From positions 235,531,576-235,595,575 of the forward strand of contig NC_134357.1 in NCBI RefSeq assembly GCF_048569485.1: DNA of 64,000 nucleotides. The letters are read 5' to 3'. Positions 56,069 through 64,000 of the stretch are shown here, one piece after another. A program made the position numbers and the translations under genes. Below the pieces are notes generated by a model. The model made no database searches, was not told the origin of the DNA, and saw only the letters and a program-made list of their open reading frames with translations. The stretch comes from Anomaloglossus baeobatrachus. Taxonomy: Eukaryota > Chordata > Amphibia > Anura > Aromobatidae. The number at the start of each line of letters is the position of its first letter. The first letter of the stretch is position 1.

Positions 56069-59063
56069 AGAACTCCTGTCCTTTACCCTGTACCACAATT
56101 ATTTTTTATTTAATACTAAGTACTTCCACCAGCTCAGGGGTACAGCAATGGGGAGCCCTTGTGCCCCCAGTTACGCCAATCTGTACCTGGGCTGGTGGGA
56201 AGAAACAGTAGTTTTTTGGGGGGGGGGGATGGGGAATCTCATCAATGTATCGGACTATGGGTCCGATACATTGATGACATCCTCATCCTTTGGACAGGGT
56301 CTATTTTTGATTTTGAACAATTTGTCAAGGGCCTCAATAACAACTCCCTAGGCCTGAGATTCACCCATACCTGTGATCGTAATTCCATCACTTTTTTAGA
56401 TTTGGTTATACAAAAGGATGAGGGGGGTAAGATCCATACATTTACCCATCGCAAACCCACAGTGACCAACTCCCTATTGAAGTGGGACAGCCATCATCCC
56501 TTTCCCCTAAAGAGGGGTATTCCTAAAGGGCAGTTTCTGCGGATACGCAGAAACTGCTCAAGAGAAGAAGATTTCAAGACACAGGCCTCGGACCTTTTTG
56601 GTCGATTTTTAGACCGTGGCTATCCCAAAAAGATTATTCAGCACTCTTATGCCCTTGCAAAAAATACCAATAGACACAGTCTTATGGTTCCTCGGATGCG
56701 TGAAAATGATTGCAATATCACACGTATCATTGGCACGTACGATGCACAATCTGAAAGAGTTTTTTCAGTGATAAAAAAGCACTGGAAGATCCTGAGGGCT
56801 GACCCCGATTTGGTAAAGTATATTAATAAATCCCCTAGCATTACTTACAGATGGGGTCGTACCATAGGCGATAAATTGGTGCATAGCATGTACCAGGGAC
56901 CTAGACCACAGGGAACATGGCTAGATAGACGTATCTGTGGGATGTTCCGCTGTGGAAACTGTAAATATTGTGGATCCATGGAACAATGCAAAAGGGTGAC
57001 TAGTGCAGCCACGGGGAAAATCTTCTCCCTACGTGATTTTGGTAACTGTAAAACCTCCGGAGTTGTCTATAGGGCCACCTGTACTTGCCCTATGGACTAT
57101 ATAGGTAAGACCCTGAGAGAACTCCGGAGGCGGGTGGGCGAACATCTTTCGGATATTAGGAATGGACGAGATACATCAATCTCTCGCCATATTAATATGA
57201 TCCATGGGGGAGATACGGCTCAAATTCGCTTTTCCATTCTGGAGGTGGTGAAACCCAGCCCTAGGGGAGGAGACTTTGATAGGGTATTACTGCAGAAGGA
57301 ATCAGCTTGGATATTCAAAATGGGATCTTTGACCCCAGGAGGGCTGAATGAACAGCTCTCCTTTAGCTGTTTTCTTCCCACCTAGCTTTGAGCGGAACCC
57401 AAATTGTTAAATCAATTCCATTTTGCTCTACTTTGCAAGACTTTTCCTTTTTTTAGGAATGGACCATATTGATGGTTAATATCTATATATTCTTGTCCTT
57501 GCCCTGGGAGACTCGTTATGGATGTACCCTTATAATGTATACATGGAGGGTATATCTATCTAGAAGGATGGTATCCCTGTTATATCTCTGGCAGGGTTTA
57601 TGTAATAATATATAATGATATATCTGCCTGTTATTGTATATCGTATGATACCTATATTATCTATGTGCCTACAAGTGGGGGTCATGTCTATTATGGCGTC
57701 TATAATCTATTTACATCTGCTAAACTAAATTATATCATATTTATACATTCCTATGAATGGGAACTCCATATAACATGGCCTTATCCTTAAAGTACCCTTT
57801 TTTTAACTAATATATATTGCAGTGGGTGCTTTATATTAGTGTTAGACTTAAAGTAAAGCACTAAGTGCTCCTTTTACGTTATTGCGCATGCGCGGGCACA
57901 CGGTGTTCTGTATCATCTTGTGACCTTCATGCGGACGCCGTATTACTTAAGACCCCTACGCATGCGCTGTGCTCTTGTTTATCTCCACCTGATTATGGCA
58001 CCTCAGGGCCTCCGTCCGCACGTGCGCGCTGCCTGTGGTCTGGGCAGGCGCAATGGGGATATGGACGGCGGCGTTTTTCCATGCAGACGCCATAATACTC
58101 AGGACCCTTACGCATGCGCTGTGCTTTTGTTTATTTCCATTTGACTGTGGCACCTGAGGGCCTCCGTCCGCACTGCTTGGGAGGCTCTGGGTAGGCGCAA
58201 TGGGGACATGGACGGCGGCGTTCTAATTATATCGGCATCTTGGGTTTTCCCAGGTGTGCGCAATGCATTAGGCATGCGCATACATGGCGGTGCCGGCGTC
58301 TGCATGATTGCCCTGACCGCTTACAGCTGATGATGGGATTACAGGCTATTTAAACCTCATGGTGGTATGCAGCTCCATGACGCCTCTCTGGACTATGGCA
58401 GTACTATCTCTCTAGCGTTGTCTGATCGGCCGTGGATCCTGTTTGATGGGCGCCATGGATCTGCATATCTAATACCTCATCTCCCTGGGCAAGTACTCTT
58501 GTATCTTTGATATTGTCTCTTTATCTTACATGCCTTTTTGTGGTGTAGCTTATGAATGTGCAATCTATGGTTAATACTATTACAACTTGTTGCTGATAGA
58601 GTTTGTCTGTCTTATAGCCTCCTGATGAACCACATGTATAGTATGTGGGGAAACGCGTCGAGGTGGAGACTGTTGTAAATCTACCATGAAATTGATGGCT
58701 CACTTCTGCTAAATTGAAGAATTTGATGTCTTATCTCTGTTAATATAAGAACTAAGGGGACACTTGGAGAGCATCGGTATACATTGATCTGGACTTTCAT
58801 GGACAGCAAACCTTCTACATCTTTTTATTGTGTGGCGCTGCCTGAATGAACCTTAACATGGTCTCAAAGTTAAGTCCTGAGCCTCGATTTGATCCCCTAT
58901 ATGTGTAACCTCTCTCTTTTAAACATTTAATGTCTATATTTCAATTGATATTGTATTGTATCATGGTTTATTGTGACTTGATGGTTAAAATACCTTTACA
59001 CTGCTGGTGTGTTTTTCTATATCTTAATAAAATTTGTTAATGGGAATAACGCATATACCTTTT
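56069..59063 (+). mobile_element. Penelope-like element, second lineage, about 3.0 kb
   Basis: Contains RT motifs, a GIY-YIG nuclease and a 3' region with a GGGGAAACGCGTCG motif at 58650. It is 5'-truncated, since the RT domain starts close to the left junction. Flanked by a direct repeat of about 163 bp rather than the 9-14 bp seen at other Penelope insertions in the window. The non-coding part includes a ~190-bp imperfect tandem duplication (about 57890-58230, CGCATGCGCTGTGCT in each). Confidence 0.85.
56159..57385 (+). CDS. Penelope-like RT / GIY-YIG protein, partial
   Basis: The enzyme copies the element's RNA and nicks DNA through a GIY-YIG domain. Just upstream, in another frame, the conserved RT stretch GTAMGSPCAPSYANLYLG is seen at about 56129, so the frame is broken once near a G-run. 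In this frame the catalytic RYIDDILILW appears early (about 56261). Next come RT thumb sequence (ITFLDLVIQKDEGGKI), the linker region (RVFSVIKKHWKILRADP), a Cys patch (CGNCKYCGS), and the nuclease core with SGVVYRATC and DYIGKT. Arg and His follow, in LRRRVGEHL. The C-terminal tail WIFKMGSLTPGGLNE is diagnostic of the family. The stop lies at 57383-57385. Truncated and non-autonomous. Confidence 0.87.
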   Translation: MCPQLRQSVPGLVGRNSSFLGGGDGESHQCIGLWVRYIDDILILWTGSIFDFEQFVKGLNNNSLGLRFTHTCDRNSITFLDLVIQKDEGGKIHTFTHRKPTVTNSLLKWDSHHPFPLKRGIPKGQFLRIRRNCSREEDFKTQASDLFGRFLDRGYPKKIIQHSYALAKNTNRHSLMVPRMRENDCNITRIIGTYDAQSERVFSVIKKHWKILRADPDLVKYINKSPSITYRWGRTIGDKLVHSMYQGPRPQGTWLDRRICGMFRCGNCKYCGSMEQCKRVTSAATGKIFSLRDFGNCKTSGVVYRATCTCPMDYIGKTLRELRRRVGEHLSDIRNGRDTSISRHINMIHGGDTAQIRFSILEVVKPSPRGGDFDRVLLQKESAWIFKMGSLTPGGLNEQLSFSCFLPT

Positions 59064-59226
59064 GAGGAAAATGAGGGGTGCGTCTTAAAATCCGAATATA
59101 GCTTACCGGGGGAGTGAGGGGGGGCTGTCTGTGCGGTGACGTGGTGCGTTCGGGCAGCCGGGTGCCTGTGGCTGCGTGCGGGTGGCTGTCGGTGCCGATT
59201 TCCTCTCTTTCCTGGAGGCCGGCTGC
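59064..59226 (+). repeat. Long direct repeat flanking the Penelope-like insertion, right copy
   Basis: Partner of 55905-56068. Right after it the host element continues (CTCTCTGTGCGGGTGG). Confidence 0.9.
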
Positions 59227-60706
59227 CTCTCTGTGCGGGTGGCCTGCTGGCTGCCACTCTGTGCATGCGGGCAGGTGGCTGTGCGGACTGCGGTGGCTGT
59301 GCGGTGAGTGTCCCAGTTCAAATGATGGCGCCGGGAGTCAGCACGTGCGCAGATGGAGCTCTTGGATGAGAGCTCCATCTGCGCACGCGCCACTCCAAGA
59401 GTCAGTGCGTGCGCAGATGGAGCCCTTGGATTAGAGCTCCATCTGCGCATGCGCCGCTCCAGGCGCCATCATTTGAACCGGGACCGCGGACACTGGGACA
59501 GTCTCCGCACCGGCCTGCTCCACTACTGACCCGCCGCTGACCGCCGCCACTGACTGTTGCCGCCACTGACAGCCGCCGCGGACCCGCTGCTGCTGCCAGC
59601 ACAACCTCTGCATCCTGTGACCCGCTTTACCACCACTGCTGCCCCCATTCGGTAAGACAACACCGAAGTATCAGACGGACCTCATTTTTTATTTTTTCTC
59701 TCTCAATTTGGGATGCATCTTATAAAACAAAAAATACGGTACATTAAAAAGTAAAAAAAAAAAAATACATTTTTACAAATCGGAAAAAAATAAAAGAAAA
59801 AAGCACAAACGTTCAAATCACCCTCTTTTGTCCCAATGAAAATAAAACATTAAAAAATACACATAATTGATGTTGCTGCATTCACAAATATCCGATCAAA
59901 ATATAAAATAAATTAATCCGATCGGTAAAAAGCATAATGAAAAAAAAAAAATATTTTTTTTTGGTTGCTGCAACATTGCAATAAAATGCCATAAGAGGTA
60001 ATCGAAACAATATACGGTATCTACCCAAAAGTAGTATCATTAAAAACGTCAGTTCAGGGCACAAAAAAAAAAAAAGCCATCACTTAGCACAAGATCTTGA
60101 GACATAAAAATGTTAAATTTCTTGGAAAATGGTGCAAAAGTAAATTTTTTGGGGGAGACAAACGTCAGAATTTTTTTTACCACTTATGTGGAGAAAAATG
60201 ATTCATTTTTGGTATCTACATTCTCGTACTGACTTGGAGAATCATACTTCCAGGCAGGGTGGATTTGATTTAAATCTAACTGATTTAAATCACGATTTAA
60301 ATCACTAGTCAGTAAGGCTTGATTTAAATCAGTGATTTAAATCAAAGTTTCTACCTAAACTAGTTCTTGCTACTTTAACATGCAAGTAGATGAAGATTTT
60401 TAGAATCACTTTTAATATTACTTTTTTCTCCCCAGTTTAATGGGTTAATCATTCATATTTGGACACCACTGTTCTGTTGTACTTAGGAAGGAGAAAAATA
60501 ATCCTGACCTTAATAACAATTTAAATAGATTTATTCAACTGAAACAACAACAACATTACAGCATAAGTTATTTGCTTAAACAAACATCCATGTTTGTTAA
60601 CTAATTTGGCTAAACAAAATATATATATATTTTAAGAAACTTAGACTGTCAGCCCAGCCGACACATGAAAAACTTAAATACTACTGTCCCTGCTGTCCTC
60701 TGTAGC

Positions 60707-62332
60707 TCACTTGTCGTCATCTTCATCATCATCTTCTTCTTTGTTCCTATTCATAATCTGGAAAAGAAAAACAAGCTTTCCTGCTTCATTGGGTCCCAAC
60801 CGATTTCTCAATTTAAAATGAATGAGTCCAAAGGAAGAGAATATTCTTTCAACGCCTGCAGAAGAAGCTACTGCTGTTAAAAGTGAAATCATTACTTGAA
60901 CAGTCTCTAAATCCAAGCGCTTAAGTGACTTCCACCAGTTTACTGGTGTGACCTTCCTTAAAATATCTTCAGCAAACACATATTTCTTGAATGGTTCCCC
61001 CTTAGCTCTGAAGTTTATTATAGTTGGCATTAAAGATGGATGATTGCTGGATACCCATGTCATAGCTAACTCCTCTTCCTCAGCACTTAGGTTTTGACCC
61101 TGATATTGGATATTGACAATATTTGCCAAAAAATTAGCTGGAGTCAGTGCTTGTCCCATTCGTTTGTTTACTGCTTGTAATTTAATTCTGTCCATGTGTA
61201 GTTTTGTTTTTAAGTGTTCACTCAGTTCCTTCCAAATTTCAACAGCATCCGCAATAAAACAGCTATTTTTCTGTATTTTGTTTAAAGCTTGAGAGATGGG
61301 TTTCAGGAAGCTCAGCATATGTTCAACATTTCTCTTAAGCTCAATGTTGAGGATTTTGGCCGTGACAGTGCCATCTATTTTATCTCGATTTTCTTCACAA
61401 AGTGTCATCAGAATAGGCCAGTTTTTGATATACTGCTCAAAACAGTCCACCACAGAGTTCCATCTAACATCTTGTGGGAGCGTTAGCTTGGTTCCGCCCA
61501 TCCTTTTCAGAGCTGCTGCAGCAAAATGATTATTACGGAAGTATTTAGCAATTTCAACAACATTAGCCTTTATTTCTGGAACACTTAAGTCTTTGTCTAA
61601 GAGGTGCAGCAGATGAGCACTGCAACCATATGTTATTAGCAGCTTTGTATTCCCTCCCTGCTCTTCTAAATCTCTTCTCATCTTGGATACGTTTGCAGCA
61701 TTGTCAGTGACCAAACTGCGTACTAGACATTTGAATTTTTGTTCACATGTCGTTATAGCTTTTACTGCCACTTCTTGTAAGTATTCTGCTGTGTGTGCAT
61801 TTCCTGACGTATCAGTTGTTTGTGCAAGGAAGACTTTACCTTCTTCTGTTGTTATACAAGCACATACAATAGGATCATTGTGGACATTACTCCACCCATC
61901 AATACTTAGGTTAACAATTTTACCCTCCAGAGCTGTTGCACATTGCTCCATTTCTCTGTCATACACTTGATCCAGCAGTTTCCCTGCAACATCAGCTCTG
62001 CTGGGTGGACTGTATCCTGCTCTCAGTGACTGAACCATATTAATGAAATGTGGGTTCTCAGTCAGACGGAAAGAAGAGTTCGTTGCATAAATAAACTGGG
62101 CAATTTTTTCATCAATCAACTCTTTTTCTAATCTGCTAGTTCTTATCACAAACCTATCTATGGTGGTTCCAGGAGGTAAAGGTTTTTTCTTCCTTTTGGG
62201 TGATGGTGATATGTGGCTGTGGGTGTCTAATGATGATGCTGCTGCTAATGAAGCACTATCCTGGATGGATAACTCTGAAACTGTAGAACAGGATGATGGT
62301 GATCTTGGAGGTGGATAGTTTCCAGAATCCAT
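60707..62332 (-). CDS. hAT transposase, catalytic exon, 541 codons
   Basis: hAT transposases excise and reinsert the element, leaving 8-bp duplications. The open frame runs without interruption from ATG 62332-62330. Features in order: a Ser-rich N-terminus with a basic patch (KRKKK, residues 46-50), and a catalytic Asp in LSIDGWSN (D145). A second catalytic Asp lies in LVTDNAANV (D210), then C-x2-H in GCSAH (237-240). An all-alpha insertion follows. The third catalytic residue lies in the C-terminal dimerisation region, GVERIFSSFG (E495). The protein ends with an acidic tail (EEDDDEDDDK). An acceptor TTTAG sits 8 bp before the ATG, so the real protein probably includes the BED-finger exon at 62559-62760. 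All three catalytic residues are present, so this exon looks able to code. Confidence 0.9.
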   Translation of the reverse strand: MDSGNYPPPRSPSSCSTVSELSIQDSASLAAASSLDTHSHISPSPKRKKKPLPPGTTIDRFVIRTSRLEKELIDEKIAQFIYATNSSFRLTENPHFINMVQSLRAGYSPPSRADVAGKLLDQVYDREMEQCATALEGKIVNLSIDGWSNVHNDPIVCACITTEEGKVFLAQTTDTSGNAHTAEYLQEVAVKAITTCEQKFKCLVRSLVTDNAANVSKMRRDLEEQGGNTKLLITYGCSAHLLHLLDKDLSVPEIKANVVEIAKYFRNNHFAAAALKRMGGTKLTLPQDVRWNSVVDCFEQYIKNWPILMTLCEENRDKIDGTVTAKILNIELKRNVEHMLSFLKPISQALNKIQKNSCFIADAVEIWKELSEHLKTKLHMDRIKLQAVNKRMGQALTPANFLANIVNIQYQGQNLSAEEEELAMTWVSSNHPSLMPTIINFRAKGEPFKKYVFAEDILRKVTPVNWWKSLKRLDLETVQVMISLLTAVASSAGVERIFSSFGLIHFKLRNRLGPNEAGKLVFLFQIMNRNKEEDDDEDDDK

Positions 62333-62558
62333 GAATTCCCCTAAACAAAAAAAGTCAATGCTGTTATTTTATTGTTTATTATACAATTTCTGCTTATTGT
62401 ACACAACACATCACTGCCCTTGCCCCAAAAGGAATATTTGTTTTTCTTCATAACTGTACCAAATGACAGTAACATGCAGTAATAATAAGAAATATAATTT
62501 TTCTCACACATGACAGTTCAGTCTTTAGAAATAGGATTGAATAAAAATATTTACCAAC

Positions 62559-62760
62559 CTGAAGATCCTGCCTGTTCAGAAGTGTTTCTTTGGTCATCTT
62601 CATCACCGCACTTCTCATGATGTTACCTCATTCGCGCCACCAGGCCTTGCATCTCTTTGTTGCATCGTTTGCATTTTGCACGCATGCCTGCCTTACCGAT
62701 AGGCGAAGGAGCTTCATTAAAATATTCCCAAACTGGGTCTCTTTTACGGCCTGCTGCCAT
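62559..62760 (-). pseudogene. hAT transposase, BED zinc-finger exon with one stop
   Basis: Starts at ATG 62760-62758 and reads MAAGRKRDPVWEYFNEAPSP with CKRCNKEMQG following. This is a BED-type zinc finger that binds the element's ends. The Cys pair is followed by MR, then a TAA where Gln would be expected (about 62631), then HHEKC with the remaining zinc ligands. It ends TCTTCAG with a GT donor at 62558-62557. Joined to the acceptor at 62341-62342 it keeps the frame of the 541-codon exon. One nonsense change therefore separates this copy from a full BED-hAT reading frame. The intron is 62341-62558. Confidence 0.8.
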
Positions 62761-63520
62761 TATAAGGAAAGAACGTAATAAACCTCAGATCGTACACACA
62801 AACAGATCCAGACTTGTCTGTCTGTGGCTATGCTGCAGTATTGTGCTCAAAGTTTCACTTTCATTTTCTTGTCTACTTGCCCTTCCTCCTCCTCACACTT
62901 AGATTCACATTCTTCTTGTGTTGTGCAGATCTATTCCACTCCAAACAATCAGAAACATATTGTCTAACTTCTTGGACTTGGCACTGAAGGGTTTGATTCT
63001 GTATTCATAGGTTTGTAGAACAATAGGATTAAGGTCTTTTTCTCAACTCTGTTCATGTTGTAATATTTTTGCCGTGAAGAAGAGGCTGGGACCTCTGCGG
63101 AGTCAAATTCAGTTTTGAGAACTGCGTAAGGAAAGCGAGCGTCTGTGATAATATAGGAGAGAAACTGCCCATTAATCCTACAGAAACCTCTGGAAGAGCA
63201 TGGCATTGTGAATGTTACACATATACAGCCTTTATTCTACTTAGTTAAACAACTCAGCTTTATCTCATGATGGAAGAACCTTTGGATGGTAAAATATTTT
63301 CCTCAAAAAGCAGTTTATTGAAAAAAATCCGATTTAAATAAAAAAAATCCGATTTTTTTTAAAAAAAAACAAACAAAAAACATTGATTTTTATCCACCCT
63401 GCTTCCAGGTCAATTTGACCATATAGTGAACATGGTAAACAAACAAAAAAAATTGTGGAATTGCACTTTTTTGCAATTTCATCGCACTGGGAATGTTTTT
63501 CCCGTTTTCCAGAACACTAT

Positions 63521-63822
63521 ATAGTTACATAGTTACATAGTTACTTAGGTTGAAAAAAGACCTAGGTCCATCTAGTTCAACCTTCCTCCACCAGTTCTAC
63601 ATTTAGTCACTAAGTCATTTATAACCAACAATGTTTTGTGTACTGAGGAAATCATCCAGCCCTTTTTTAAAAGCTGTTATAGTATCTGCCATTACTACCT
63701 CTTGTGGTAGGGCATTCCACAGTCTGACCGCTCTAACTGTAAAGAACCCTTTCCTATTTAGGTGTCAGAATCGCTTTTCATCCACTCGCAGTGAGTGCCC
63801 CCTGGTCCTTAGTATGTAGTAT
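63521..63822 (-). mobile_element. CR1/L2-like LINE, 3' end
   Basis: On the minus strand the text encodes the common C-terminal tail of CR1/L2 reverse transcriptases: RTRGHSLRVDEKRF, one stop, then FFTVRAVRLWNALPQEVV and AFKKGLDDFL. A short UTR with GATGGACCTAGGTC follows. The end is an octamer-like tail of repeated TAACTATG (63521-63550). Strongly 5'-truncated, as is usual for this clade. Confidence 0.82.
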
Positions 63823-64000
63823 GGTAAAATGAATAGTGTCATTCAAAAGTACAAGCTGTTCCACAAAAAGCAAAGCCTCATATTGACAAAAGAATAAAAA
63901 AGTTTAGTTCTTAGAAGAGGAGAAAAAAACAAAAGCACAAAAACAGAAAATTGCAAGGTGGTGAAGAGGTTAACGTCTAAACCACTGGCAACAAAAGGGA

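Larger units (their letters stand above)
55858..59739. mobile_element. TA-flanked element with CCGTAT ends, copy 2, containing a Penelope-like insertion
   Basis: Ends CCGTATATTTCGGATTATAA and, inverted, CCGTATTTTTTG, with TA at 55856-55857 and 59740-59741. Same family as 9944-10667 (GATTATAAGACGCAC, CTTTTCCTTCC). A ~164-bp segment of it is present on both sides of the Penelope-like insertion. Confidence 0.82.
60255..63401 (-). mobile_element. hAT DNA transposon, near-complete
   Basis: Inverted ends CAGGGTGGATTTGATTTAAA and, inverted, CAGGGTGGATAAAAATCAAT. An exact 8-bp duplication CTTCCAGG lies at 60247-60254 and 63402-63409. Length 3147 bp. It encodes a two-exon transposase on the minus strand. 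The subterminal zones are rich in GATTTAAATC, probably transposase-binding repeats (inferred). Confidence 0.95.
55458..63969 (-). mobile_element. piggyBac-like MITE, copy 6, heavily invaded
   Basis: TTAA at 55454-55457 and 63970-63973, ends CCCCTTCACAACC and GGTGGTGAAGAGG. The 8.5-kb span contains a TA-type element (55858-59739), a hAT transposon (60255-63401) and a LINE end (63521-63822). Subtracting them leaves about 1.18 kb, the usual size of the family. Confidence 0.88.
55285..64000 (+). mobile_element. Tc1-type DNA transposon, opened by a piggyBac-like MITE and running off the window
   Basis: Starts after TA 55283-55284 with CAGTATTTATCACAAAAGTG. Its own sequence runs to 55457, then resumes at 63970 with TTAACGTCTAAACCACTGGC. 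The same wording is contiguous in the fragment at 40727-41100 (ATTAATCTCTAAACCGCTGG). The transposase would lie beyond 64000. Confidence 0.85.

Noticed and set aside
63631-63819. 62-codon plus-strand frame
   Set aside because: It is the antisense shadow of the CR1/L2-like C-terminal tail on the minus strand.

Overview
The window is vertebrate nuclear DNA, most likely from an anuran amphibian with a large, repeat-rich genome. The evidence is a poly-C2H2 zinc-finger gene with the exon arrangement typical of frogs, combined with a transposon mix characteristic of frogs: many Tc1 copies, TTAA-flanked piggyBac-like and Kolobok/T2-like MITEs, hAT elements, Penelope-like elements, a DIRS element, L1 and LTR relics. 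No rRNA, tRNA, CRISPR array or bacterial gene was seen. Family names come from reading motifs by eye; no database search was run.

Layout. 1-2280: 3' part of a sense L1 with one long open frame. 2865-16070: a ~31-bp minisatellite cut into three pieces by three Tc1 elements (3375-4929, 5142-11190, 11197-15862). Two of these were themselves invaded, by piggyBac-like, hAT and TA-type elements and a solo LTR. 16071-21210: mostly unrecognised sequence, with an LTR-like unit, a Penelope palindrome and an antisense retroviral pol fragment. 21211-22758: a nearly open Tc1. 22761-25365: small MITEs and fragments. 25562-38428: one Tc1 expanded to about 12.9 kb by a DIRS retroelement (25655-33431, itself split by a Penelope element at 28741-31179) and at least six MITEs. 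39381-40376: a 1-kb T2-like palindrome.

42894-55154 (minus strand): the only convincing host gene. It is a zinc-finger gene with four exons whose splice phases fit each other (55154-55085, 51513-51416, 49299-49191, 43816-42894). Its introns are filled with Tc1, piggyBac-like, Penelope and TWA-flanked MITEs and a solo LTR. The 5' start was not found. 55285-64000: another Tc1, opened by a piggyBac-like MITE (55458-63969) that in turn holds a TA-type element containing a Penelope copy, a nearly complete hAT transposon with a 541-codon transposase exon, and a LINE 3' end.

The main result is stratigraphy: target-site duplications allow many nested insertions to be ordered in time. Nothing here needs a wholly new biological system. 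The points most worth checking are the hAT element, the Penelope insertion flanked by 163-bp repeats, the DIRS internal complementary region, and the family of palindromic TWA MITEs that share one 20-bp palindrome.
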